Position numbers and translations under genes: made by a program. This document shows positions 1-13,420 of a stretch of 64,000 nt of DNA, in pieces. The first letter of the stretch is position 1; each line of letters begins with the position of its first letter. Under the pieces are notes generated by a model. That model was given only the letters and a program-made list of their open reading frames with translations, did not search any database and had not been told where the DNA came from. Source of the DNA: Paracyclopina nana (taxonomy: Eukaryota; Arthropoda; Copepoda; Cyclopoida; Cyclopettidae). The DNA is taken from contig JAGUCH010000002.1 of NCBI GenBank assembly GCA_019096065.1, positions 16,814,501 through 16,878,500 on the forward strand. The letters are read 5' to 3'.

Positions 1-391
1 CCCCTCCCAGGGGTCCAAGGGCAAAACCCTTTGGTACAGTGAGTATCTAGGGGTAGCCCCTCAAGATGGTCCATAGGATTTTTGAAAAGCTGTCGGAGCC
101 ACTAGACTCATTCTGCAATGCTATGGGATTCTCACTCTTAATGTTTGCTCAGTTAAAAAATCCCAAGGAAGTCTTGTAGGTATGTTACATTAACTGACGA
201 GCCACCAAAGTGAAATCTTAAACACCAATTTGCAGGTTCAACTTCCATTTTTCTTTCATAGGCGGTAAGCCAGTTAGTGTTACACAGCGACATAAACTCA
301 AGATGGGTGAAATGAAGGAGTGCCAATACGCTACAATAACTTAGAGAAAACTTGAGGCAAATTTCTGGCTGATAATGTCTTTTAATGTTAC
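1..391. repeat. Intronic repeat-rich DNA at left edge (family D fragment)
   Basis: This stretch lies downstream of the last Nup37 exon seen and is probably intron. Positions about 150-385 match interspersed family D, with blocks such as AACTCAAGATGGGTGAAATG and a final TTTCTGGCTG, also found near 5.5, 24.9 and 46.5 kb. The first 60 bases contain AAAACCCTTTGG-type words like the minisatellite at 4.7-5.2 kb. No exon is visible here. Confidence 0.6.
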
Positions 392-971
392 CATCACTTT
401 GGACAGTTCGTCAGGGTGCCAAACCAGGGACATGACAGGGTGCTCAAAAGTGAATGTGTGCAGGCTCTTGGCGCCGTCAACTTGCCACAAAACGGCCGTG
501 TGGTCATCGCTGCCACTAATTAGTTGGCCAACATCAGCTTGTGGATGAAAGGCAATAGTGTTGACATAATCCTTGTGTCCCTTGAGAATTTGCAGGCTTT
601 CGTTTTGGCCCAGATCCGTGGTGAAAAGCCGCACGCAATGGTCGGAGCTGCCAGTGGCAAATTTGATGCATCTCGGAGCGACAGCGAGGGTGGTTTCGGG
701 TGACCAGGACAGACAATGCACAATGGAGTCATGGTTGATCTACGAGGGAAAACGTCGAAAAACTTGGCTGTTGCAGCGCTAAAAATCAAAGTACCGCTTG
801 CACTAGTTGAAATTTAGGCCGAGCGGTTTCGTCCGCGTCGATGAAAATCTGGTAGATAATGATGCTGCTTTTGAGGCCAATGGCGACCAAATCGCTCGAA
901 TGGTCGTGAAACAGCTCCGTCACATACACTTTTTCCCCCAGAGGAATGCTGAGGTATTCCAAAGCCTTCAT
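392..971 (-). CDS. Nup37: Nucleoporin Nup37, first two coding exons (partial, WD40)
   Basis: Two coding exons are seen: 795-971 (59 codons from ATG at 971) and 392-739 (116 codons), separated by a 55-nt intron (740-794, GTACTT...CGTAG, phase 0). The second exon has the Nup37 WD-repeat pattern: WSPET, then IKFATGSSDHCVRLFTTDL, then LKGHKDYVNTIAFHP, then GSDDHTAVLWQVDG. Nup37 is a beta-propeller subunit of the Y-shaped (Nup107-160) complex, a scaffold of the nuclear pore. The proposed donor at 390-391 (ATG|GTAACA) opens a repeat-filled intron, and the remaining exons lie beyond the left edge. The upstream start is plausible because no other ATG precedes the conserved part. A generic WD40 protein is the alternative, but the match to Nup37 spacing is good. 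Confidence 0.8.
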
Positions 972-1206
972 GTTTGAACAGTGAATATTTTTTGTTTACT
1001 TTTCGTTTGTCCGGGAAATTTGTATTGTTTTCGTAGGTGTTGCCAGACAAAAAGTGGAAAATTGCAGAAAAAGCCAAAATGATTTTGACGAAAAAATGTA
1101 ACTTTCAGGCCTTGGATTATTCTAATTTATGTTTGATTGCGCCTAACTACAACACTATGAGTTATTAGTTTTCCTGATTTATTAAAGTATCTCGGTATAA
1201 CATGAA
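972..1206. other. Intergenic: Nup37 upstream / nan downstream
   Basis: About 235 bases lie between the Nup37 start and the nan polyadenylation signal. Both genes are on the minus strand, so the Nup37 promoter must lie here or in the nan 3' UTR. A second AATAAA-type word (minus strand) occurs near 1176-1181. No clear core-promoter motif is seen. Confidence 0.5.
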
Positions 1207-1216
1207 TTTATTTATT
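1207..1216 (-). terminator. Polyadenylation signal pair for nan
   Basis: On the minus strand two overlapping AATAAA hexamers occur here, about 95 bases after the nan stop codon at 1310-1312. This is the usual place for cleavage and polyadenylation. The call rests on motif and position only. Confidence 0.5.
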
Positions 1217-1309
1217 TGAAACGAAAACTCCACTCTGGCACCACTGCTCCTTCAAAGTGATTATATAGAGAGGTCAGAGTTCCCAGACAAAAATCCAGAG
1301 CAATTTTAC

Positions 1310-4300
1310 TTATGCATTATCGAATGGATTGACTTCATCTTCCGCATCTGGCGCGATGACATTCGCACTGCCCAAATTCAAACCAATCAGTGAATTGGAT
1401 TCATAGCCGAATTTGTCCTTTCGCCTCTTGATATTCTTGCGATGGGACACTTTCATCTCAATGATGTCCTTGATCTCCTCCAATTGCTCAACCTAAAAAG
1501 CAAGCATTAAATCTAGCAGCACAACTCATCAAAGTAGCAAATCAGTCTATGAAAACACTCGCAATAACTTCCAGAGAGACCATAAGAAAAAACTCGAGAC
1601 TGTCAAAAGCATTAATAAAGAGATGGCGCCACTCAAATCACATGGAAGAGTATGCTAAATTGCATTCTTCTTCCTTATTTTATCGGCTTCGTCATTGCTC
1701 TCCCCATTTAAAGTGCTCTAATCCGACCTCCGATTTTTCAATTAAAATAAAAAAAAACTCATAATTTTGAGCAGAAATATTCGATTTTGTGGTAGGTTAT
1801 GTGATTTCAGATTAAATTATGTGATTTCAGATAAAAATATGCGATTTTAGATAAAGTTTGGTAAAATTATGATTTGGATTAAGTCACGTGATTTTCGATT
1901 GAATCAGTTGATAGTAGATTAAGTCATGTGACTTGAGATTTTAGATTAAATAATTGGATTTAGATGAAAATTATGTGATTTTAGACATAAACTATATCAC
2001 TTTACATAATTATATCTAGATAGTAGTGTCCACAATTGACATCCCTATCAAAACATTACACTGCCCACTTGTGATGAAACGTGGGAAGTTTTGGGTAGGG
2101 AAAGAATTTATGATAGTTTTGACATCAATAGCGTAATACTCATTTTGGGGCAAAACAAAATTAGCAAGCAAAATTGGGAATAAATTTTCTGGTAGCTATG
2201 ATTCACTTTCCGGCCTACCCAATTTCGCCCCTAAACACCTAAAGGAATCCCCACGGTCAATGTTGATGTTATGATCAGGATGTCTATAGTGAAATATCTT
2301 AGTTTTGAATTTTCATATAATAAAAAGTTTGGAATTATTAAAATGGGAGCTGTCCAACGGAGTAATAATTTATCTGGCCTAAAAGGCCAAAAAACATCAA
2401 TATAGTAGAAGTCTGTTAATGTTTTGCCCACCCCTCATACGGTGGCGCCATCTAGTGTGTAGGTGAAAACCTAAACAATGCTACATGCTTACCGACATTG
2501 TTTGCTTCAAGACAAGTGCCTTTTCTCCGGTTGCCATTCGTTCGGAATAGAGATTTTGCTGGCGTAATCTCTCCTTGGGCGGAATGCCCCTCTCCACAAT
2601 CAGAACGGTTCTAGCCCACTATTAGGCAATATTGATTAGCACGTGATTGATGCTACACCTAATTACTTACTTGTCTCATCCACTCATTTTTGATTTCGGC
2701 AATTTTCGTGTAGGTGTCACCCATCATGGCAATGAGCAAGTTGATCAAAAGAATGTAGACAATGGCGAGGAAGACAAAGCAGCAAATCTGCAGAAATTAC
2801 CAAATGCCATTGGAGAAATGTGTGATTTTTCTCGACATGCTCACCTTGCCGCTGAGAGAGTGATTAGTATCCGTCAAGCTGTCCCAAATATCCCCGAAAA
2901 TTCCAAGGCTCATGATGAACACCTTGAGAATGCTCTCCATGGCAGTGGGCATGGGATTGGGATTCTCCTCGATGTCAGCAGGGTTGTACGATTGGAAAAT
3001 GATGAAATAGGCTGCAAATAGGAATAAAGTTGATCCCCAAAAATATATAAAGCCAAAGGCGAAAAGTTGCCATATTCTATCTTGGATGACAGCTCGTCAG
3101 AAGACTATCATTGTTGCCCCTGGCAAAGCAATTTCCACGAGGACAATATCTAACCCCATTTATATATTGGTTGTAATTCTCAAAATCATTTTGAATCGTG
3201 CTCAATAAGCCAAAGGCGTAAAGTTGCTAGATTAGCAGCGCCATCTAGCAAGTACATTTAACATGGCTGCGCTACGTAGATGATCAAAAATTGGCAATTA
3301 TTGGGCATTCGGAGCACTTGCACCAAAAACTTGATTGAATTGACATTATCTACATATAAAATGGCACCCTCACAAGCCATTGATACAAATTTTCAAGCTT
3401 TTCATTATTTCTAACCTGGCTCCGCTGATCAGCCAATCAAATTTAATATCGTAATCACGTGACAAGTTTCGCGCGTAAAAGTTCCTCCCAAACTACTGGC
3501 TCAAAAAGCGCCATCTATCGAAAAAGTTTGTCCCTCCACTGCCTTATAACATAATAGGTAATTGAAAGGGTATCCCTTGGTTGACTTACACTGGGCAAAT
3601 CCCATGACGAAAATGATGTAGATGATGACAAATCTGAGGAGATCTGCTGCCATCATCCTGTAAATCATGATGACAAAGGGCCCGGTGGTTTTGAAGCCTC
3701 TGCAGAAGAACAGGAAGTAGAAGGCCGTGAAGAGCATGACCAGGGTGGCCAACTTGTCCTCGGTCTCCGGCTGGCAGGCCAACCTGAAGGGCACAGCAAA
3801 GAGGAGGAAGAAGCAGCCGATCAGAAAAAGCACCCTGGAGGGGCAAAGGGCCATGTTCTGCAGGAAGATCCTGGAGCCCAAGAAGGACCACTCTCGGATG
3901 GCGATGCCAATGTAGACCAGCGACCAGACCACCAGGATGATTTCGCCCAGAATGCGAGCTTGCTTCGACGGAGTGTCAAAGGAGCTGAGATAGCAGTGAT
4001 CTCTATACTGGGCCGTTTCGTTGGCCCCGCACTCCGTGGCAGGTCCACGTTTCCGGATCTTCCTCTTGGCCATCATCACCGTGGCATTCAGGCCCGATCC
4101 ATGCACTGTGGCATTGGTGGCCAGATCCGAGGTGTAGTCTTGGGAGACCACCGAGGAGATGGTTACGTAATCATCAGCTGGCTCCAGCATCATCAACGTG
4201 GTGAGCGTGTCGTACTCCTCGATGCTCTCTCCTCCGAACAGGGAAGAAGTGGTGAGTGAGGTCATGAGGAGCGTGGTCAAATTGGAGGCCTGCTGGCACG

Positions 4301-7300
4301 TGACCGGAGGCTCCAGAGGCCTCGAGACGAAGACCGCGATGGAGATGCAAAAGTAGGCGAAAAACATCATGATTTGCCGGTAGAATGTCCTCCGGATGAA
4401 CGACTTCCACTTCGTCTTGAGCAAATCCACCACGACTCCCTCGATGAGGTCCAAGTGCTCGATTTTGGGCTGCAATGCATGATTGGGTCATTATGAGCCT
4501 TTTTTTTCTCAGGTTTTCTGAAAGTTATTGTATCGTATCGGCTCTCCTTCGTTTCACACAGGTTGAGTCTATGTCGTTATGTAACATTACCAACTATCTA
4601 AAAAAAATCAAAGGTGGCATGGATAATTGGTGCTTAAGATTACACTTTGGTGGCACGTAACTTGTAACATTACTACAATAACTCCATGGTAACCATAGGG
4701 ATATATTTTGCAAATGGTAAATTAAAACCCTGGGGGCCTTTTTACATAATAGTAAAATAAAACCCTGGGGGCATTTTTACATAATAGTAAAATAAAACCC
4801 TGGGGATTCCTTTTACCTTATGCTCAAACAGCCAAGAGGTATTTTCTACATAACGGTAGATGAACAACCCTGGGGATATTATTTACTTTATGGCAGACAA
4901 AAAAAACCAAGGGGTACTTTCAACTTAAAAACCATAGGGATACTTTTACTTTACAGGGGTAGTATTTTTTACATAATAGTGAATGAAAACCCTTTTTACT
5001 TTATGGCAAATGAAAACCCTGGGGATACTTTTTACTTTAAGTCAAATGAAAACCCAGAGGATACTTTTTACTTTATGGCAAACAAAAACCCTGAGGATAC
5101 TTTTTACTTTACACCAAATATAAACCCTAGGTATACTTTATAACTTTATGGCAAATGAAAACCCTGGGGGTATTTTTTACTCAGTAAAAAATAGCCCCAA
5201 GGATTTCTATTTGCTTGGCAAAACGTATCCCTAGGGTTATCATTAACTTCATAACGCATCGGGAGTGCAAAAAGGCCGATGATTCATCTCGTAAAGTGAA
5301 TTACTCTTGCACTGATATGCCAAAAAAGCCTTCAATGAAACTTGTCAGTCATTAACTGCTTCGACACTAAGTTAAAATTGAAACGACCAATATTTCATTT
5401 CACCTAAGATATTTTTCGATTTTTTTTCATTGGTGGCACATAAGTTATTGCCACATAACGACATAAACTCAACCTGGGTAAAACGAAGGAGTGCCAACAT
5501 GTTTCAATAGCTTTCAGAAAACTTAAAAAATTTCTGGTTGGTGACATTTAACGTACGCCAAAGACAATGAGGTTCAGCGCGGATTGAGTGTTGAGCTCCC
5601 CGGTGGCGGAATTAATGCTGTCCAATTGCTCGATGGGGTAGGCTGAGCAGCAGACGTTGCCAATTTGCCAGTAGACCTCTCGCTCAATGTTTGCTATGTG
5701 GAAAAACATGTCTTTCCTGGCCAAGTATGCGGCCACCGTCAGCGGAGTCAACTTGAGGTTGTTCAGCGTGTTGATGGTGGCGCCGCACTCCACGGCCAAG
5801 TCGAACATCCGGATGTTGTCGTAGACCACCATGATGTGGGTCACCGTGTTGCCATTGGTGTCCACCAGGTCTGGATTGCCCCCTCGGGACAAGATGAGAC
5901 GGAAGCACTCCTCCTGGTTCAAGACGGCGGCGAAGGACAGCGAGTACTCGCCCCAGTACACGTAGCCCCCGTAATTGGTCTTGAGACAAACGTCCACGTA
6001 CTCGTGGTCGAGGGAGTCGTTCCGCGACGCCTTCTGGTCCTCGGGGCAGAAAAAGTTGCCGTAGGCCTTCTCGTGGATGTTGATGCCCTGGTCAAGCAAG
6101 TACTTGACCATCGTGGGGTCCTCGGCCACCACTGACATGTGCAGGACATTTTCGCCTACGGAAGAAGAATTAGAAGACGTTGGAAAAAAACGGCCCTGGT
6201 GCCTTTTTTTCCAGGGAAAGAAATCACCTGGTAGTTTTTTTTATCTGCTCGCCAACACTAATTAGGACCTTTCACTGGTATGACTTTGAAGTGCGAAAAA
6301 TGTGGCACACCCAACCGTTTTCGCAAGACCTTTTACTTTGCTTATTTACACTTTTGTTTACTTTTTGCGTACTGGCTTTTTTTGCTACTTGGCAAAGACC
6401 AATTTTTTGTACCATCATTGACCGTTTTTCAGTTATATTTTTTTCAGTTACATTTTTGGTACTAGCACATGGAAAGGCACAAAACAGTCAAAACTTGTTT
6501 TTCCGTTTTCATTGCGAAGTTGAGGCTTAACGCGTGCAGCCAACCGAGTTTAGGAATTTAAGGCGCATAGCAATGACAATATTGGACTAAGTGCTAATAA
6601 ACGGTGGATTACATTTGAATTCGACTGATTTTGATTAAATTGAAAAATGATACACTATTTCAAGTTGTCTAAGTGCGCGGTCAGATGGACTTGAGTTCTT
6701 TAGGAGGAAACCATGTTTGGATCGGTCTAAAATTGGTCTGCGTTTCTGCCAGCTCATGTCAGCTTTGAACCTTTGTTGATAAACATTGCTAAACAGTGCG
6801 CTCACCGAAAGCCAAATGAGAAATGTGGCATCGGTGCAAATCCTTGTCATCTTATGCGAAGATGCTAAAGTGAAATTCAAGCCTAAATATATTTTGAGTG
6901 CCAAAGAAGCTTAAGCAATTTTGGTCAAGGATTCCCTTCAACATCAAATCATCAAGGTAGGCAGCAACACAACTTTACCCAACTAGAGCCAAAAAAAACC
7001 TAATCCGCAAGATGGAGCTGCGATGTGTTTTCCCGGAATTTCAGCTGGTCACCAAACTGTTTTCCCCGTTTTTCAGCTAAAAACGCCAAAAACATAGCTT
7101 GTCGAAAAAAGCCACATCTGGCATTTTTCTAAAATAATTTGAAATGATCTGAATATCTATCAGTTAGGACACCTAAAAAGTGTGAATTTTGCAAGGCCTG
7201 CGAACCCCACAAAATGTCATGTCTAATTAGAAGGGCTGAAACTGAAGCCACTTCAAGTGTGCACTAAGAAAAAATGCTCGCTGATTATCCCATCAAAAAG

Positions 7301-9451
7301 GGAAAAAAGTTCGCACGTGTGGAAAAGTTTTGCACTTTGCTTGTCGTGTCATGTAATGAGAGGTGCACGCAATCCGCTCCACTATTTTGCCTTGATTACC
7401 GTAGTATTCCTCCGAGAGGTAAACGTCATTGATGAGTGCTGGATAATGCTTTAGGAGTCTTCTCGCCAGCACCAAATGGGTTGGAGTTTGCATGAGAAAG
7501 CAGACATGAAAAGTGGTCTCTCCCACCGAGCCCCTTTTTTCCACCATCCAGCAGCATTCCCTGAACAAATGAGGGGCTGAAAAGAAGAAATGCCCATGAG
7601 AATCCAGACGTTTTTGCTAATGATCAGCAGAAGAGACTTGTAAAGAAAGAGAAGTGCCACTTCTTGCATTCTCACTGCACGCGAGCGCGTGCCAAGTGTT
7701 GCGCGAGATTTTGAAAATGTTTCGGTCAGCCGTTTTGACAAAACAGCCAGCGGGCTTTATTTACTCTGAATCGAAAACGCCATCTGGCGCCTCGGTTTTT
7801 CAACTTTTGATTCCCTAACAATAGGCGAAATATTTATTAAATATGAACGATAGCCCTTGCAAAACCAAGGGGTATGTAAAATAGGACTATTTTGGCCTAG
7901 TGGACTCATTGCGGAGTGATGTGCGACCAAAAGACGGCCTCGGCCCAAATGGACGCAGCCTCTACAAAAATTCCATTGTGGTCTCTTTTGGAGCGTGCAG
8001 CAGATCTGCAAACGCACCCCCTTAAGCCCCGCCCAGTGGCGCTTCTCTTGCTACTTAAGTCTCTGGATCTAATGGTGATTTTGTGGTTACAAGTTTCGGG
8101 GTCAATTCCTTGTGTGAGCTTGGCCAGAAAGTCGCTTCCCTCAAATACGAAGTTGAATGCGTCGTCTCCCAATTCCTCTTTCATTTGGGGAAACTGGAAC
8201 GGATTTGGTAATGATGGCCGCGGAGAGGTCAGTGAAAATTTCCCTCACCTGCTTGGATTTCGGTCGATCACGATTACGAAGACATGCGAGTTGGGCTATG
8301 GGAACCATTTTTCCGGCCCCCTGGTTGTAAAGATATGGCTGGATTTTCGCTTTAATTGCCTCATCCAGCTCCTTGTAGTCTTTCTTCACCATAGCCCTTT
8401 TTGTGATGTAGAAGAGCTGGCCCCCACCTGAAACAAAAAAAATTTTGATAAAAATTTTGGATGGCCTTTCTAGCTTTGAAATAGCATTTCTTAAATTAAA
8501 AAAAGAGCCTAATTGCAGCTGGGCGTTTAGTTTAGCAAGTACCCACGTAAAATTACACACCTCGCAGGCTCGGTCAAGCCAAGCTTTACCCGGGGTTTTC
8601 CCCTCTCTTTGCAATTCAACGCCCATATTTTACCTGCCTTGTATGTAAATAGGTATGAAAGTCATTTTATTTTTCTCTTGTGATCAACATTTTTGGCAAG
8701 TTTGGATTTGAGCAGGCTTGGATTTTTTTGTGGTGTTAGATGGTAATAATTTGACTGGTTAGTTAAGTTAAGTTAGGAGAAAAGTTTAGCTTAGCTTATT
8801 TCCATTCTCAGATATTTATGTAGGCACATCCTAACATTTATTTGATTTGCTTTCTGCGTTAAGTTCAGTTGCCAAACTGAACGTGGCTCGAATTGTTTTG
8901 TGGTAATTTATAGGGCGTTCCCATATTGCCTGGTTAGTCAAGTTAAGTTAGGAGAAAAGTTAAGCTTAGCTTATTTCCATTCTCAGATATTTGCGTAGGT
9001 ACATCCAAAACTCGCTTAATATTTTAGAGCTAGCTTGCTTGCATAGTTAAGTTAGGTTGTGGAACTGGTCTTGGCTACAAAAAGTGTACATAAGTACGTA
9101 AGTTTAGCTTGCTCGATAGATTTAAGCTAAGTTAGCTCATCAGCCGAGCTGACATCAAATGTGTTGGCGCGTCAGCATAACAGCCAGCTTAACTAAGCTG
9201 AAACCAACTGAACTTGGCTCGAACGAGCTCAACTCAACTAATCCAGTGAGGCGACTGTTTCAGCAAGGCAACTCGACCAAAAAAAATTATATGATTGCGT
9301 CCACATTTTGCGCTCTTCACTTCACTTTTGATTTTAGGGGCCTTATTCAAAAGAGCCTACCTGACAAGTCGAGCAAGTCATACATGGGGTTGGACCCGCC
9401 CTCGGCCTGCCGTTTAACGGCCGCCGACTCGTTGCTCTCCTTATTCCCCAT
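1310..9451 (-). CDS. nan: TRPV cation channel, Nanchung-like, 10 coding exons
   Basis: I assembled ten exons by splice consensus and phase: 9361-9451, 8249-8427, 8018-8193, 7400-7560, 5557-6155, 3590-4469, 2845-3011, 2671-2787, 2493-2618 and 1310-1492. They sum to 2679 nt, 892 codons plus TAA. The product begins [11 protein letters not shown]. It has ankyrin repeats through about residue 390 ([39 protein letters not shown]), S1 near 433-453, a long S1-S2 loop with NLT and NAT sequons, and S2-S5 to about 695. The pore helix and filter ([13 protein letters not shown]) lie in exon 7, S6 ([16 protein letters not shown]) in exon 8, then [11 protein letters not shown]. In insects Nan pairs with Inactive in the cilia of hearing and proprioceptive neurons. 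The short C-terminal tail fits Nan better than Inactive. The exon 3 donor (GG|GTGCGT) is the least certain junction. Confidence 0.85.
1780..1990. repeat. Degenerate tandem repeat in nan last intron
   Basis: Roughly ten imperfect units of about 20 bp, of the form TTATGTGATTTTAGATTAAA, lie in the intron 1493-2492. The divergence between units suggests an old array. The remainder of this intron, to 2492, holds A+T-rich DNA and a family C end (GGTGGCGCCATCTAG) near 2440. Confidence 0.7.
3214..3548 (-). mobile_element. Family B MITE copy in nan intron
   Basis: The copy runs from AATAAGCCAAAGGCGTAAAG to CACTGCCTTATA. It contains the family hallmark words GCGCCATCTAGC and GCGCCATCTATCGAAAAAG. It sits in the intron between the S1-S5 exon and the pore exon. 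A second, short family B end lies at about 3046-3075. No coding capacity is seen, so it is probably a non-autonomous DNA transposon. Confidence 0.7.
4713..5185. repeat. Minisatellite, about 14 units of 27-42 bp
   Basis: Units built on AAAACCCTGGGGATAC, TTTTTACTTTATGGCAAATG repeat about 14 times within the 1.09-kb nan intron 4470-5556. Units differ by substitutions and small indels. The array spuriously reads as an open frame with a periodic [13 protein letters not shown] pattern, which is not a gene. Confidence 0.85.
5318..5545. repeat. Family D fragment in nan intron
   Basis: The words AACTCAACCTGGGTAAAACG and AATTTCTGGTTGGTGAC match family D copies at 24.5-25.0 and 46.1-46.6 kb. The fragment ends about 12 bases from the donor of the ankyrin exon, which begins at 5557. 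Confidence 0.6.
6156..7399. other. nan intron without recognisable element
   Basis: This 1.24-kb intron separates ankyrin exons 4 and 5. It is A+T-rich, with long T runs near 6340-6460. A family C-like stretch (GATGGAGCTGCGATGTGTTTT) lies near 7010-7140. No exon is seen. Confidence 0.5.
8751..8912 (+). mobile_element. Family A MITE, truncated copy
   Basis: It begins inside the family A end (TTGACTGGTTAGTTAAG) and stops at GTGGCTCGAATTG. The full copy at 8913 follows directly, so this looks like a partial tandem copy. Both lie in nan intron 1 (8428-9360). Confidence 0.7.
8913..9288 (+). mobile_element. Family A MITE copy in nan intron 1
   Basis: It starts GGGCGTTCCCATATTG and keeps the internal family landmarks CTCAGATATTTGCGTAGG, CATCAGCCGAGCTGACATC and CAGCAAGGCAACTCGACC. 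The last 15-20 bases of the right end are missing. The left flank ends in TA, the dinucleotide that also borders other copies. Confidence 0.8.
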
Positions 9452-9747
9452 GTTGATTCGGACACATGACCAAGGCAACTGCTTACTGCTTTCCAGGCCA
9501 CCAAAGAGGCCTTTCTTTGCTGTGGAAAGGAGGCAACATGCGATGGCAAAAATGGCTTATGACAACAGCTCAACCTGACCTGGAAAATATTTTCATAGCA
9601 TAGCAATACACGCAAGCGTTTCATGCCAGTTCTATCTCCAAGAAAGCATGTGAAGGATGGCCTTGGTGGAGCTGGAAAAATGTCTCTGCTTGGATATTAT
9701 CGAGCAAACAGGATCATCAAAAGGCTTTCCCTTTTGTGAGCTTATAC
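9452..9747. other. Intergenic: nan upstream / Bar gene A downstream
   Basis: Fewer than 300 bases separate the nan start codon from the polyadenylation signal of Bar gene A, so the nan promoter is probably here. I see no TATA box or initiator I would defend. Confidence 0.4.
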
Positions 9748-9753
9748 TTTATT
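9748..9753 (-). terminator. Polyadenylation signal of Bar gene A
   Basis: AATAAA on the minus strand lies 31 bases beyond the Bar gene A stop codon (9784-9786), giving a very short 3' UTR. Confidence 0.55.
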
Positions 9754-9783
9754 ATACAACAACAAAATCAACAGCAAAAAATT

Positions 9784-11301
<1,518 letters not shown>

Positions 11302-11901
11302 GGACGTTCCCATGTTGACTGGTTAGTCAAGTTAAGCTAGGAGAAAAGTGAAGCTGAGTTCAGTTCCATTCTCAGATATTCATGTCGGTACATCCTAACT
11401 TGGCTTAATTTTATTATGTACGACTAGCTTGCTTGCTGCGTTAAGTTAGTTTGTCGAACTGAAGTTCGCTACAAAAAGTGAAGCTTGCTCGATAGGTTTA
11501 AGCTAAGTTAGCTCATCAGCCGAGCTGATAGCAAATGTGTTGGCGCGTCAGCATAGCAGCTAACTTAACTTAGCTTAAACCAACTGAACTTGGCTCGAAC
11601 GAGCTTAACTAAACTAATCAAGTGAGGTTTGATTTTATTATGTACGACCAGCTTGCTTGCTGCGTTAAGTTGTTTGTCGAACTGAAGTTCGCTACAAAAA
11701 GTGAAGCTTGCTCGATAGATTTAAGCTAAGTTATCTCATCAGCCAAGCTGATAGCAAATGTGTTGGCGCGTCAGCATAGCACCTAACTTAACTTAGCTGA
11801 AACCAACTGAACTTGGCTCGAACAAGCTGAACTAAACTAATCAAGTGAGGTTACTGTTTCAGCAAGGTAGCTTGACTAAAAATTCGAATATGGGATCGCC
11901 C
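11302..11901 (+). mobile_element. Family A MITE with internal duplication (600 bp)
   Basis: Family A ends are present: GGACGTTCCCATG on the left, GAATATGGGATCGCCC then TAG on the right. The segment from TTTTATTATGTACGAC to AACTAATCAAGTGAGGTT occurs twice (about 11412-11626 and 11633-11850), so the copy is some 220 bp longer than usual. Confidence 0.8.
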
Positions 11902-12034
11902 TAGAAGGAACAGCAGGAAGTGCTCCGCTTAGGAGCTTTTTCAGTAATTTAGCCTGGTTTTTCGAGCATTCATTAGCCAACCTTTGAGCTTTGGGGTCAC
12001 ACACGTGCTACCTGCCATTTGGTGAAAAAACAAT

Positions 12035-12780
12035 TGCACCACTCGCGTTCTGTGCAATAATAATTGCCTTGCCAATTAAGTAATCCGCTAGAGGGAGCGG
12101 TGATTTGTTGACATCTAGAATTTCTAACAATGCCATGCATGGACAAATTTTTAGAGTCAATCACCCATCTAAAATGCCAAAATGCTATTGGCAGGAAAAA
12201 ACCACTTCTGGCAATTTTATATACTGTGGCGCCATCTTAAGGAAAGTTTCAAAACTAGAAGCCTGAATGAAATGAATTCCAGCATGTTTGCAAAATTATC
12301 AGAAGTGGCTTTTTTCTACTACCAAATGAACATTTTTGGCATTTTAGACTAGCTATAAACACTAATAATTGGAAAGAAAAGAGACGCTTCTGGCTATTTT
12401 GCTTCATAAAAGCCTTTATTAATCGAATGTCCATTCATAGTATTGTGTCACCCGCGCCTGTCTATGCAATTTTAATTGCTATGCTCATTAACTAATCCGC
12501 TAGAGGGAGCGGCGATTTGTTTACATTCCATATTGTTTTGATGACTTATAATTAGAGCCAAGCGCCCGTCTAAAATGCCAAAATGCTATTTAGTAGGAAA
12601 AAAGCCACTTCTGGTAATTTTGCTATTGACATATTATGGCGCCATCTAAATTATAGATGTAAAAAAGCCTGAATTAATTGATTGTCCATTAAATGGTATT
12701 CAGCTCGGCCGAATTCCAGGATGTTTGCCTTTCATATTGACTGCTCCATTGTGTCCTCATATAATCTCTTTGGCATTTTG
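12035..12780. repeat. Tandem duplication of about 410 bp carrying family C ends
   Basis: Two diverged copies lie side by side. Each has TAATCCGCTAGAGGGAGCGG (12081 and 12493), CCAAAATGCTATT, CCACTTCTGG, then GGCGCCATCT (near 12228 and 12638), and a tail with GCCTGAAT and AATTCCAG. The inner parts resemble family C. No gene is seen between 11902 and 13044. Confidence 0.65.
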
Positions 12781-13044
12781 ACTGTGATCCATAATCTCAG
12801 TCGCCCAACAATGGCAGCATAAAAGTGAAGTCGAATGCTTGCCAAAAGCATAAAGATATATGCAATTGTTACAAGCAATTACCAGTGCAAATTCTTGGTG
12901 TAATCCAGTCCCCAAACCAAATGAGTTGTTTCAGATCCCATGGCCTGATAATATTGGATAGAGTTACACCAACTCTCTTTGTTTGATGCTCATTTTGCTC
13001 AGCTAAATCCTCCTCCCCTAGCATAAAACTGCTTTTAGCAGTTA

Positions 13045-13420
13045 GGGCGTTCCCATATCGACTGGTGAGTCAAGTTAAGTCAGGAGAAAAGTTTCGCTTG
13101 ATTCAGTTCCATTCTCAGATATTCATGTCGGTACATCCTAACTTGGCTTCATTTTATTATGTACGACTAGCTTGCTGGCAGCGTTAAGTTAGTTTGTCGA
13201 ACTGAACTTTGCTACAAAAAGTGAAGCTTGCTCGATAGATTTAAGCTAAGTTATCTCATCAGCCGAGCTGACATCAAATGCCTTGGCGCGTCAGCAAAGC
13301 AGCCAGCTTAACTTTGCTAAAACCAACTGAACTCGGCTCGAACAAGCTTAACTCAACTAATCAAGTGAGGTTACTATTTAAGCAAGGTAACTCGACTAAA
13401 ACTCGAATAGGGGATGGCCC
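13045..13420 (+). mobile_element. Family A MITE copy
   Basis: A full-length copy, from GGGCGTTCCCATATCGACTGG to GGGGATGGCCC, with the usual internal CATCAGCCGAGCTGACATC. The left flank ends TA. Confidence 0.8.

Noticed and set aside
4820..5143. Open frame with repeated [14 protein letters not shown] peptide
   Set aside because: It is the translation of a minisatellite inside an intron of the TRPV gene, antisense to it.
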